Under the pieces are notes generated by a model. It worked only from the letters and a program-made list of their open reading frames with translations. It searched no databases and was not told the origin of the DNA. From Sphagnum compactum (taxonomy: Eukaryota; Bryophyta; Sphagnopsida; Sphagnales), in the NCBI GenBank assembly GCA_965153455.1, contig OZ234504.1, forward strand, positions 11,966,001 to 12,030,000: a stretch of DNA of 64,000 nt, in the 5' to 3' direction. Each line of letters starts with the position of its first letter. The first letter of the stretch is position 1. Position numbers and translations under genes: made by a program. Positions 35,701 to 47,287 of the stretch are shown piece by piece.

Positions 35701-38335
35701 TCTCTCTCTCTCTCTCTCTCATGGCTTTCTTCCATGGCTTTTCATGTCAACATTTCAAGTGTTGACAACATGCTTAATTACATGACTATAAAACATTATT
35801 TTCAACAAACGTGAAAGCTCTAGAATATTATATTAAATACAAGATATAGTTTTGTGGACATTTAACACATGCTATGCACCAATCTTGATAAGGCTCTTGT
35901 TCCCAATTTGCTCTATACATTGTATGTATTTATTTGACTTTTCATCTTTATTCATTCTTTCTTTGTTGCACTTCTCCATCTCATTCACTTTGTCCTTATT
36001 GTTTTACCCCTTTATTCTATCCTTTTGTGTTGCTTTCAATTATTTTCTCGTCCTATTCCTATTGCTTCGTTGCAATGTTCCTTTTTCTTGTTTCACAACC
36101 GTTTCTATAATTGATTGCAAGCTCTTTGTTGTGGCCTAATTTGTGGCAATTTGAAATTTGATTTCAATTTCCATTCAAATTAGCAATTTTTATTTATTTT
36201 CAAGCTTAGATAGAACCATTTAGTATGAACCAATAATAACGAATATTATTCTATCTCAATGTTAATATGAACCAAGAAAAGTCAAAGGGTGAAACACGAT
36301 TCTAAAAACATTTTTTATATTGACTCCAAACAAGAAGACATGAAAGAAGAAGTTAGATATGTATGTTGTACATGATTGTGTATTTTTTTAAAAAATTCTA
36401 CTATAATTTAAAGAAAGAAGGCACCTACCCAACCAAGAACACAATGAAATTTATACTCATTTCACTAACAATGTCACATGATGTGAAAGCTTTCCTTCAA
36501 TCTCTTAGGTTGAATGCAACAAAGTCAAGTAACTAGGCTTCAATCAAGAACAATGCACGTTTTTTTTTTTTTTGACAACACTTCCAATTGCTTTACTAAT
36601 CAAGTCAACAAAGGAGTAAGTTTTGTTTAAAAAACCAAAGAGCGAAACATTTAAGTTCCAACCAAATGCGACTAATTCACCTTACATGTGCATTGTGTTC
36701 TACTTCCATTCCACTTCAATGGTTGTCATTTTATTCCATTATCACGACGATAACATGGTTGCCCAACTTTGCCTAATCCTCACATGGTTTTCGGTCTTTG
36801 GTTGACTTATGACTTTCCTTGAGTTAGGGTTGGCATCTTGCCTATGTAAAATCCATCGTGGCCAATTGAACCCACAACAAGTTGCAAGGTGGGGCACTCA
36901 ACTAGGAGGGAAGGTCATTGGGTTGATGTTCATAACACTAGCATTCATAAACATGTAATGTTTTGACCTATTTGATCATATCTAAATCCACCATTTATGT
37001 CAATATTTAACTAGTTTGTTTACTTTCATCAATTATTGTCGGGATGATATTTTTTACCATTTCAATTAAGCTTTTATCTAGAAACAATAATTTAAAAATC
37101 TCTAGTTCTAAAATATGTAATAAAAAATATTTTTAATATAGGTAAAGCAATCAACCCCAAAAGATAACTAATTAATTACACATGCATTAGCTTACAAGTT
37201 GCCAAAAAAAAGGTTGAGAAATGGGTTTTTCACCCACCATAATTTGGGTGTCTATGGATAAACTTGATGTAGAAATTGTAGTGTGAACCTTATAAGGCTT
37301 TTGATTTGAACAACTATTGTAGTACCTTTTTAGGTTTGACATCTCACTATCGAATAATTATTTTATATTGAAAAATTGATTTTGGTGGAATTTTTGACAT
37401 AAATTTATTTAAATTAAAAAATATCAACATGTTCTTCATCACCAATGTTCATTACATGATATCTTCCCTCATTCTTGAAGTGGGATTGGCTGACTTTATT
37501 CGTGGTGTATTCCAAGGAACCATTTTTTAAACTTCCAAATATATAATATATTCCTATTTCATATTGTTTCTAAGAGATTGCCACTTGCAATTTCATCAAC
37601 GAAGATCAATAAAACAACCAAACTACGATTGGATGAGACATGGATGATAAATGTTGTAAAGCCCTAAGTAGAGAAGGTACTAGCTATTTGTAGGGATAAC
37701 TATGGATGCATCTTCATCCATGAAGACATGATTATCCAATACACATGTAGCATATTCGCCGGATAGATTTGTCATCTTTAGAAGTCATTTCATCATCATG
37801 TTGCAATTTTTGTATTGCCCTATCATGGTAAGATATACCGTAAACACATGATATATGATAATATTATGTTCAATACCAATAAAGAACTTTTAGGAAATCT
37901 CGTTTTGTATTTCCAATGGGCTTATAATCTTGGAATGTAATAGAATGCTTGTCTCGCACTCTAGCACTAAAATTTGAAGAATAACAAGCATAACTACCCA
38001 TTGAACCACCATCTTTTCTTAGAGCTATTTTTTCTTTTCTTTTTTTCCCTCTTAAATTTTCTGACGACAAATAATATTAATTTTCCAAAAATAAACTAAA
38101 AGGGAAAAAAGACACATTCACACAAGATATCAAAATTCTAGAGCTAGGATAAAGACACATTCACACAAGATATCAAAATTCTCGCCTGGATCTAGATATC
38201 ACAACTCACAACAGGGCTAGGAGCTTAGGTCTAAGGACCTTGAAAGAGGGCTCTTTATGGGGAATTTGAGTCCTATGCTCAGCTCTGGCTTTTATTAGCA
38301 TAGGGTCCTCAATCCTAGAAAAGGCCAGTTCAAGG
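32777..38335. other. Spacer, no supported gene
   Basis: Short reading frames occur but none is convincing. A 70-codon open stretch without an early ATG at about 32937-33150 (ending KFSCLF) might be a terminal exon of the upstream gene. Other landmarks are a TGTA microsatellite (34140-34167), a TC tract (35700-35720), a poly-T run (36559-36573) and one copy of a dispersed repeat (34927-35125). A short unit is directly repeated at 38111-38141 and 38153-38182. The rest is AT-rich. Confidence 0.5.
34927..35125. repeat. Dispersed repeat, copy 1
   Basis: This segment is similar over nearly its full length to 39627-39819 in the same orientation. Shared blocks include TTTTTGCATGGTGAAATATT, TTCCATAATTCTTCTT, TTTTGCCTTAAGATA and ATGGCAAGGCCACA. 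Small indels separate the copies. No terminal inverted repeats or coding potential are visible, so it is probably a fragment of a larger interspersed element. Confidence 0.8.
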
Positions 38336-39087
38336 CCCTTAAACCTATTGGGTCTTTAACCTATGGGGTCCTTAACCTTGTGGGTCATTTAACATATTGG
38401 ATCCTTAACCCTTGGGGTTCCTTAACCTATGGGGTCCTTAACCTGGGGGTCCTTAACCTTGTGGGTCATTTAGCACATTGGGCCCTTAACCTATGGGGTC
38501 CTTAACCTTGTGGGTCATTCATTTAACATATTGGGTCCTTAACCCTTGGGATTCCTTAACCTATGGGTCCTTAACCTTGTGGGTCATTTAGCATATTGGG
38601 CCCCTTAACCTATGGGGTCCTAAACCTTGAGGGTCATTTAACATATTGGGTCCTTAACCCTTGGGGTTCCTTAACCTTGTGGGTCATTTAACATATTGGA
38701 TCCTTAACCCTTGGGGTTCCTTAACCTATCGGGTCCTTAACCTGCGGGTCCTTAAACTTGTGGGTCATTTAGCATATTTGGCCCTTAACCTATGGGGCCC
38801 TTAACCTTGGGGTCCTTAACGTTGTGAGTCATTTAACATATTGGGTCCTTAACCTATGGGGTCCTTAACCTTGTGGGTCATTTAACATATTGGGTCCTTA
38901 ACCCTTGGGGTTCCTTAACCTATGGGGTCCTTAACCTTGTGGGTCATTTAACATATTGGGTCCTTAACCCTTGGGGTTCCTTAACCTATGGGGTCCTTAA
39001 CCTTGTGGGTCCTTAACCCTTGGGGTTCCTTAACCTATGGGGTCCTTAACCTGGGGGGGGGTTTCCTTAACCTATGGGGTCCTTAAC
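38336..39087. repeat. Minisatellite with CCTTAACCTATGGGGT units
   Basis: About 750 bp are made of short related units of 16-24 bp (CCTTAACCTATGGGGT, CCTTAACCTTGTGGGTCATT, TAACATATTGGGT, CCTTAACCCTTGGGGTT). These are themselves arranged in a higher-order unit of roughly 65 bp. Later copies are more uniform than earlier ones. It has no coding potential; the frame that starts at 39037 only reads through its end. Confidence 0.9.
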
Positions 39088-39626
39088 TTTTTTCGGGGCA
39101 CAAATCTTGGCCAGCAAGTCAACAGGTCAAACAAAGATGGGCTTTCTTTTGACTTGGGGAAGGTTGGAAGGAAGAGGAGGGGACTTTTTAGGCTTTTAGA
39201 TAGGTGTCATGGTGTGGAGGGTCTCTTGCGTGTGCTGAACACGTTGTTTATTGCCACACTGCCAAAACTGTACTTTGCTCTTTTTCATTTCCATCATGAC
39301 CACCAACCCCAAAAAGTCAAACAATTTTTTTTGACTTTTTTGATGCCAACACCAACAACTGGGTGGCTATGTTTTAGCCTAAAAGAAAAAGAAGAGGTTT
39401 ATAAAGAGGAAAGAAGACAACACTTCCTTTCCTTTCCTTTCTTTCTTTCTTTCCCTTCTTCTTCTTCTTCTTCTTCTTCTTCTTGGTGTTTTAGTTTTGT
39501 TGGGCCTTGTGTTGAGATTCATTATAGCTGAAGGGATTTTGCACCACCCCCCCCCCCCCCACCAAGTTAATAGGTCTATTTTTATATGAGGATTTTTGAA
39601 AGCTGATGATATTTTGGCTTATGTTG

Positions 39627-39819
39627 AAACTTGAGATTAGTAAGTTCAAGAGTTATAATATCTTGAAGGATTTTGGATTTTGGGTTTTTCTTTTATAGGA
39701 TTTTTTGAAGATTATGTTATTTTTGCATGGTGAAATATTTGAATTTCCATAATTCTTCTTCTTTTGCCTTAAGATACATTTTAATGTAAATGGCAAGGCC
39801 ACAAAGTGTGATACATACC
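39627..39819. repeat. Dispersed repeat, copy 2
   Basis: Diverged copy of 34927-35125, same orientation, about 4.5 kb apart. Short insertions and deletions (for example an extra CTT in the TTCTTCTT block) show the copies are not recent. Confidence 0.8.
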
Positions 39820-41168
39820 TTGAACAGTTGTGATTCTTCATTAAATAGGGTTGGTCACCCTTTTTTTTGGGGGGGGGGGGGGGGGGGGAGAGAGAGAGAG
39901 AGAGAGAAGGTGGGGTTTGTAGGAAAACATGAAAGTGTGTTTTGCTTATAAAAATAATTGTGTGACTCCGCAAAATTGTGCATGGTGTTGTTGTGTTGAC
40001 ATTCATGAAGTTTGAGGGGGGGGGGGGATTATAATAATGTCCTACTATGATGTTAAATACCCTAAAATGAACTAAAATGCTCATAGTCTATTTTATTTAT
40101 AATTTGTTGAATGGTTTTGTGCATTGCACGATTTTTGTCCTCCACCATCGATACTTGTCATACTTAAGAACCATTGTTTTTTTTTTTTTTTTTGTGGAAT
40201 GTTTTGTTATTCCCACCTTCTTCTGTGGCAACTCTCGCAAGTAGCTACCCAACTATTGATTTACCCAATTCCTCTCATGTGTTCCTTTTAACATTAGCAT
40301 CGCGTTCTTGAGGCCCTTTACACTTGGGAAGAAGCAATTTATAGTGAATTTTATGAGGTAAATTTGATTAGGGTTTTTGAAGTGTGAAATTCTTTCACAA
40401 ACAATTTTCTTGAAAATTTTGAGAATTTAGTGAAAATTCCTTGCCTTTTCACCAGAGATTTATGTCAATTTTGTAGTAGGTTACCATTAATATAAAAAGA
40501 TTCTTATATTTTTTCAATTGCCATATTCCTTTGTAACCAAATCTGGCTAAATCTTTCTAGGGATGTTGCCACCTTAGCACTGTTTCTAAAATCCTTTTTT
40601 AAAAAAAACAATAAGGTAGCCTTGTTAGTAAGCTCACCCTCTCGGGCCCGGGGTCTCCAAATGATGGCATAATATGCACCATAAATGACATGTTCCCTAG
40701 TACAAAATACCCATAAGTGATTAATACCCTACGTTCCCTATAATGTCGTATGCTCTTTTGCTTTCGTTCCCCATGGTTGTTTCCTACATTTGCATCATGT
40801 TCCTTATCCCAGATTATCTACACAAACTTTCTCTTTTGAAAAAAAAGCGAGTTCTCTCAAATCTAGTTCCTCTTTGTTGCGGCCTCAACCCTTTTCCTTT
40901 CATGCACGGGAGCAAAAGGTAGGGTTTTAGGTTTAGGGTTTAGAATATTATTGTAGACTAGTGGTGGGGATTTTGATTGATTTTTTTCCTAGAACAAAAA
41001 AACAAAAAAAGTAATAATAGATATCAATAAAGAAAGGGCAACCCCATTCCTTCATCTTATTGCCAAATTTTTTTAGTTTTAATTTTTCATTTAATTATTG
41101 CTAGAATGGTAAAGGTAGACTTAGAGAGAGAGAGAGAATGTATGTATATATTCACACATTATATGTAC

Positions 41169-41201
<33 letters not shown>

Positions 41202-42544
41202 ACTTGATGGAATCAATGAGCCCGCACTTTCTACTCCAAATCTAACCAAAGGATGTGCCGTGTGCACGCCACATTCATGTATCTAGTTTGGGACAATCCA
41301 AGCACTCAAAAAGGCATTAAATGGATTGAAAAGATCGGTACAAGATGCTCAACACCCAAGTGGCCTCCTCATCTCTTTTTTGACCTTTTGGGGTTTGCAT
41401 GGGCACAATGTTATGTGCAAACATTGTATGGTTTTTTCCATCACACAAAAAACAAAACGGCAACACCTTTTTAAAATAAAAAAGGTTACCCAACAACTTG
41501 TTTCCAATTAAACAAAGAAAAACCTTACCCTATGTATCTATCTAGTACAATGACTAACTTCTATGCAAAGGCAAAGGCAAAACAAATAACAATAAAAAGT
41601 GAGAGAGATTTGCCATTATTATTTTACACCTATGGTAATGTCATGAAGAAGTACCTTTGGAAGCACATTAAAAAAGCTTGTCATTTGCTATGAAGCTCTT
41701 TTCTGAACAAGCAAAAAAAAAGGATTCCTTTGGGTACACTTTCTTCTACCCATCACAAATGCCAAGTTGAAACAAAAACTATTTCATAATGAGTTCAAGT
41801 CTCAAGACACTTTTGATCAATTGCAAAACCATAAGTTTACAAAAAACGTTTTTTTTTTTTTTTTCGCCTTTTCCTTATGGCTCCCCCCCCCCAAAAAAAC
41901 CCCAAAACTAAATGAAATCACTTTGATAAAAGGGTAAACCAATTTTTTTTGGTTTTTTTTAATTAAAAAAAAATTGCGACAAATTTTGCAAAAATCTCCA
42001 CAATTGTCCATAAAATTTTAGGGTGTGCAAGATTTTTCCTATTTGAATATTGCCAAATTTGGCTACATACATATTCTTATGGATGATCACCACTTGTGCA
42101 ACATGACCCCCCCCCCCCCCCCCCCCATTCTCAAATGGGGTCTTGGGACTTTTGGCACCCCAATATCTATCCAACTAAATTCCATCCAATGAAAGGACAA
42201 ATGGACAAAGGCAAGGACTTGGATGCAGGTCCTTCTTGTACATTTATCTATTTTTAAAAATTAAAAAATAATATTCCATAATAGGAGGAACAATGGAATG
42301 GTCTACTTTTTAATTTTGATTATTTTAAATTATTGAATTAAAATTTAATATTGAAAAAAAATAGTGTCTATTATTAGCATGAAGTTATCATTACATCACT
42401 ACCCCTCCCTCCCCTCCCCCCCCCCCCCCCCCCCCAAGGCCGAGTCAGAATGGGCAAAGGTTCGATTCCCAGAAATAACGCCGTCCTGGCCGCTTGTCAA
42501 TTATTCCGCGTAATCTGCCACTACAGGTCAGGGGCTATAATACG

Positions 42545-42561
42545 CAAATGGCCTATAAATA
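42545..42561 (+). promoter_or_regulatory. Candidate TATA box (TATAAATAG)
   Basis: GGCCTATAAATAGAG is a near-ideal plant TATA element in a locally GC-richer stretch, about 2 kb before the STOP1-like start codon. It could drive the STOP1-like gene with a long, spliced 5' leader (a plausible donor GAAAG/GTACG near 43756 and acceptor TGCAG near 44251), or an unannotated transcript. No transcript evidence is available here. Confidence 0.35.
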
Positions 42562-42649
42562 GAGAAAGCGCTTTTTAGGCTTTAAGCTGTCGCGGAATGT
42601 CATGCTAATCATGTGCGTAATCGTCCACGTGGATGGAAGCTTGTGGTTG

Positions 42650-43330
42650 GCGCGTGTGTACCACGTTCCACCGGACAACAAGAGATCATGTACGAGCAAA
42701 AGGACTAAAAAGATGGGGGGAGGGGGATCAAAGATGGCAAAAAGACGGGGAAAGAAGATGGGAGAGGGGATAAAAGATGGCAAAAAGACAAGAAAAAAGA
42801 TGTGTAAAAGATAGTGGAGCGTGTGTAGCATGTTCCACGGGACAAGAACACCAGTGAGATCATGTGCCGGCAGAAGAGCTGAAAAGATGACGGGATGAGA
42901 AAAAGATGAGAACATTAAGGGGGAAAGAAAAGGGGCAAATGTGGGTGATGAGGATGATGAAGAAGAAGATGATGAGAAAAAGATGGGGAAAACAAAAGAT
43001 GGGTGTTGAGGGTGAAGAAGAAGAATAAGAGAAAAAGATGGTGATTGAGATGGTGGAAAAGATGGGTGATGAAGGTGAAGAAGGAGATGAGAAAAAGACA
43101 AAGGAAAAAAAAAATGGTGGGAAAAGATGGGTGATGAAGGTGAAGAAGAAGACGAGAAAAAGACAAAGGCAAAAAAGATGGTGGAAAAGATGGGTAAAGA
43201 GGGTAAAAGAAGAAAGTCAGAAAAAGACGGAGGGAAAAAGATGGTGGAAAAGATGGGTAAAAGATGGGGGTGATGAGGCTGAAGAAGGCGATGAGCAGGG
43301 AAGGAAGGAGCTTTGCAAGTGTCCGTGAGA
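42650..43330. repeat. Purine-rich array upstream of the STOP1-like gene
   Basis: The plus strand is almost pure A/G from about 42940 to 43300, in four or five units of roughly 65 nt sharing AAAAAGATGGTGGAAAAGAT, GGTGATGAAGGTGAAGAAG and GAGAAAAAGACAAAGG. A separate duplication of about 70 bp (GTGTGTACCACGTTCCACC near 42652 and GTGTGTAGCATGTTCCACG near 42822) precedes it. Long minus-strand frames (42553-43461, 42915-43640) are products of the polypyrimidine strand. A triplex or other non-B structure is possible. Confidence 0.75.
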
Positions 43331-44089
43331 GAAAAGAAATCGCCAGTTTCAAAAAGAAAAAGAAGAAAGAAGAAGAAGAAGCTCTCTTGGGCTTCAACGC
43401 GCACGCGAGCTTCGATTGCGCAACAACGCTCGCTCGCGCGCGCGCGCGCAGCAGCTGGCAATCAATCGAAGAGGAAAGGAGTTCCGGAAGAAGAACAAGA
43501 AGGAGATGTTGTTGTTGTAGGGGATGACGAGTGGCTCTCTCTGTCTCTGTCTCTCTCGAATTGACGGAACTCCTTTGTTGTGAATCTGGTGTGATGGGGT
43601 ATGTAGCAACAAGCAAGTCAACAAACAACAACAACAACAAGTCTGCGATCCCATCCCAAACCCTGGTGGCTACAGTAAACCGGGCTGGAGAATTTTGATC
43701 TTCGGAAATGGAGGCGATGGTGACAGGAGGATGATTCTGAGAGCGTTAGAGAAAGGTACGTCGTTTAAATTTTTATTTTTATTTTGTGTGATATGGAGGA
43801 AGGAGAGGAGGCTGCTGCCATTTTATTTATGGCGTTGGTGGTCAGTCCGTTTTGGTGTTTTGGGTTTGTGTACGGAGCAGCAGCAGATCGAGTTAGAGAT
43901 CCTTTTTTTTGGCTTTAGTATCTGGAAGACTGGTTCTCTCTCTTGTTTTTTGAGACTTAAAGAGTGTGGAAGTTTATAAGCAAGCAAGCAAGCAGGAGGA
44001 AGGCTCAGTTTCTACTTGCGAACAGACAGACAGACTCACTGACTGATAATAGCTAAACAATTTTTTCTGGCTGTTGAACTGTGATTTTT

Positions 44090-44092
<3 letters not shown>

Positions 44093-44121
<29 letters not shown>
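44093..44121. repeat. TC microsatellite in the STOP1-like 5' leader
   Basis: A run of about 13 CT units lies some 400 bp before the start codon. TC-rich stretches of this kind are frequent in plant 5' leaders. AGCA repeats (43979-43995) lie just upstream. Confidence 0.8.
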
Positions 44122-44124
<3 letters not shown>

Positions 44125-44521
44125 AGAAAAAAACACTCTTATACCTCTACTCACGCAGTTTAGGTTGCAATTTGTAGCTGATCATCTCCTTGGAGGTTCT
44201 GTGAATCCATCCATATAACTCACATGTCTTTTGCTCATTTGCTTGAATGCAGAGGCAAGTTTGTATGAGATCAAGGTGCTGCTGTTATGGTGAAGCAAGC
44301 TCCTCCAAGAAAAGTATTGAATTGGGTGCCTTAAGGCAAGCTGAGAGGAGTAAGGAAGGAAGGAAGAATCTCCTTCCTTCTTGCACATTTTTGTTGGGCT
44401 TCCTTTGTGTTGAATCTTTGCAGTCAGCTGACAGAAGACAGTTAAACCATCTCAAGTGTGCTCATTGACAAGTAGAGAGGTGAAAGAAAGGGGGGGGTTG
44501 AAAGACAAGAAATAGAGAGAT

Positions 44522-46811
44522 ATGATAAAGGGTGGTGGTAGTCAGTCAGATTCCAGACTGCCACTTTCTAGTCCTCTTCAGGAATCATCTTTGAGTGGCA
44601 GCGGGACTCCCAACTTGGTGGCGTTCTCTCTTCTTGGTCAACAGATGAAGAAATTCACATCCCCACAGCAACAACGAAGTCATCATCAGTCTTCAAATGC
44701 TGCATTTCTCCAGTTTCCCCTCAGTGGAAACTCACAGGTAGCAAACACCAAAAAAACTGCCTCCAGGAGACATGATTGAATTGCATGGAGACAGATGATG
44801 ACTACAGTTTTCTGTCTAGTTTGCACATACTAATTTGACATCTGTTTTTTTTTTTCCCCCCCTCAGCAATGTTCAAACAGATGCTTAGTTTGATTTACTA
44901 GTTGCTTTATATCTATGCTCACAGCACAACCACCAACAATCGCAGCCACATCAAAGGGAACCAAAGGTGCTAAATGGAGGGGCTCCAGGAATGTTTCAAA
45001 ACTCACAGCAACCACCAAATGTTGGGCAGAGCTTTGGTCAACAGCAGCAGCAGTTCAGTGGGCAGATGGCAGCAGCAAACCAAGGTAGTCTGCAAGACAA
45101 TACTACCAACCACTTACTTGGGGCTGGCATGTCAGTGCAAGCGCTTATGAATGGCCTTGCAATGCTCCAGCAGAAAGTGCAGCAGTTGCAGGCCTTGGTG
45201 CCTCTCTTGACACAATCAGTGCATGGTCAGTCAAATGCTTCTGTGGTCATTGCACAGCAGCAAGCAGCATCTGCTGCCGTGTCAAGTATATTAGCCCAGC
45301 TTGTGGCAGCAGCCAACGGTATGCTTCCACAGCATGTTCCAGCAGCAGCAGCAGTTCAACAGTCTAATAAGGTACCCAATTTGGAGCTGAGCCAGTTTCT
45401 GGGTGCAGGAACCAACAACCAGAACTTGAACTTTTTTCAACAATCTGGACTTGACAGTCCGCTAGGAACAAGTCTTGGGACCTCCTTGGGGGACTTGCTT
45501 GGCAACAAACTATTTGGGAACAGCTTCTTAAGCCCAGATGGGTTGGAGAGAAGTGGTTTTGGTGGTACTGGAGGAGTAGGAGGAGGAGGAGAAAGTGGGC
45601 TTGGGAATGATGGTCATGGGTTTGGGAATGGAGGAGGAAGTGCAGGTTCAGAAGTTGCATGGCATAAGGAACTAGCAGGCCAACAGCATGTGGCCAAAGA
45701 TGAATCATCAAAAGGGATGCTCCGAGTCCAGTTGGAAAATCTGCTTGAAAAGCCTCATAGCAATGGACATGGTGTTGGAAGAAGTGGAGGAATCCAAGTA
45801 GGCAGTCATGGCATGTCCAGTTCTGCAGCAGGCAGCTCCTTGGTTGGTAATAATGCTGTTGGGGCTCATCATGAATCGAGAGGGATGAGTACTGCAAGGC
45901 CAGAAGAGCATGATGCTTCTTTTGGTGCAGATGAAGATGATGGAGTCGTTGAAAACCTACCCCCAGGCTCCTATGATTTGGTGGAGATGGATGCTATGGA
46001 GATTCTGGCAGAGCACACACACTTTTGTGAGATTTGTGGCAAGGGGTTCAAGAGGGATGCCAACTTGAGAATGCACATGCGTGGCCATGGTGATGAGTAC
46101 AAGACTCCAGCTGCCCTTGCAAAACCTGAGAAGGCTTCTAATTCTCAACTTCCGTCTGTCGTTCGTCCCAGGCGCTACTCTTGTCCTTACGTGGGTTGCA
46201 AGCGAAACAAGAAGCACCGCAAGTTCCTCCCTCTGAAAACAATGCTGTGTGTGAAGAATCACTACCGCCGTAGTCATTGTCCCAAAATGCTGACATGCAC
46301 CAAGTGCAATTTGAAGAAGTTTTCCGTTGTTGCAGATTTGAAAACACATGAGAAGCACTGTGGTCGTGATAAATGGCAGTGTTCATGTGGGACCACTTTC
46401 TCAAGGAAGGACAAGCTGTTTGGACATGTCAGTTTGTTTGCAGGCCACACTCCCGCTACACCCATGGATGTCGAGATGGAGGAGGGTAATGCTCCACTGG
46501 ATGCTGAATTCAGTGCTCATGGAAACAACTCTGGAGCTGCTGGGTTTATGTCGGGCTCAACAACTGGCACTCATTTTGCTTCAGATGTAGGAGGCTCCAG
46601 AAGAGGTTCAGAGAAAGGGTCGGAAAAGGGTCGTATGAGTGGTGCTGGAGGCATGGGATTGCAGTTGGGTGCTGGTGGAATTTCCAACAATAATCATGAT
46701 ACATCACCACCAGCGTCAAGTTATAATCAAAATGCTATGCTCCAGGGGCTCTTTACAAACACCTTCCTCCAGAGTTCCAGTGGTAATGCAAGCTCTGATG
46801 GCCTGCACTAA
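44522..46811 (+). CDS. STOP1: STOP1-like C2H2 zinc-finger transcription factor
   Basis: This nuclear transcription factor resembles the STOP1 (sensitive to proton rhizotoxicity) family, which controls acid- and aluminium-tolerance genes in plants. Exons are 44522-44737 and 44925-46811, joined in phase 0, giving 700 residues. An in-frame TAG just before 44522 supports this start. The C-terminal part (about residues 438-580) carries the four STOP1 fingers: [20 protein letters not shown], then [15 protein letters not shown] with its distant HYRRSH, then [20 protein letters not shown], then [16 protein letters not shown]. The [14 protein letters not shown] linker is as in the family. The N-terminal 350 residues are Gln-, Gly- and Asn-rich with no other domain and are longer than I would expect for Arabidopsis STOP1. 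All metal ligands are present. A purine-rich array lies upstream. The orthology call (STOP1 versus a STOP2-like paralogue) is not settled. Confidence 0.94.
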
Positions 46812-47253
46812 GATATTATATACACAGTTGATTTGGAACACATTGGAAACATCACCTCATCTGGCATGTGAAAGTGGAGTGATAATTTTATCTTGTAATT
46901 CACTCTGTAGGCACATGTTGCTGCAGTTGGGAGAGCTGCGGAAATGGATGAGATGTAGTTTCTTAGTTGAGTAGAAGATCATTGGCCATGGCTGAGGAAC
47001 TCCAACCCTCAGAAATGTTTTTTTGTGTTGTTGTGTATTGCTCCAGTGACTGGCAGTCCAGGCCCAGAAAAAGCAGATGCAGGGAAATGGGTGCTTGGTT
47101 ATCCATTTCTTCTGATCTAAGAACAAGTAGTGCAGTGGGGTTGATCAAAGAACCAGTAGTGTCAGTGCTAACCCCATTGGTGTTTTATGCTGATCTACAC
47201 AAAAGTTGGGGGATAAGGCACAAAACTATTTGCCAGCAATCTGCTGAGTGAGG

Positions 47254-47287
<34 letters not shown>

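Larger units (their letters stand above)
39088..42600. other. AT-rich spacer with homopolymer and microsatellite tracts
   Basis: No gene is supported. Tracts include TTC repeats (39456-39484), C or G runs (39544-39560, 39869-39888, 40016-40027, 42107-42126, 42416-42435), an AG tract (39887-39906), poly-T runs (40170-40192, 41849-41864) and a GT microsatellite (41173-41199). The second copy of a dispersed repeat lies at 39627-39819. The homopolymers may be assembly-sensitive. Confidence 0.5.

Noticed and set aside
39037-39531. 164-codon plus-strand frame
   Set aside because: It begins inside the minisatellite and ends in a TTC (Ser) repeat, with no motif between.
42455-42480. GGTTCGATTCCC looks like a tRNA T-loop
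   Set aside because: The flanking bases do not form the T-stem, and no acceptor, D or anticodon arm can be built around it. At most it is a remnant of a tRNA-derived SINE.
42553-43640. Long minus-strand reading frames of 302 and 241 codons
   Set aside because: They translate the polypyrimidine strand of a purine-rich repeat, giving Phe/Ser/Pro low complexity, and two frames are open at once.
45364-45897. Minus-strand 177-codon frame within the STOP1-like gene
   Set aside because: It is antisense to a convincing zinc-finger coding exon and has no recognisable motif.
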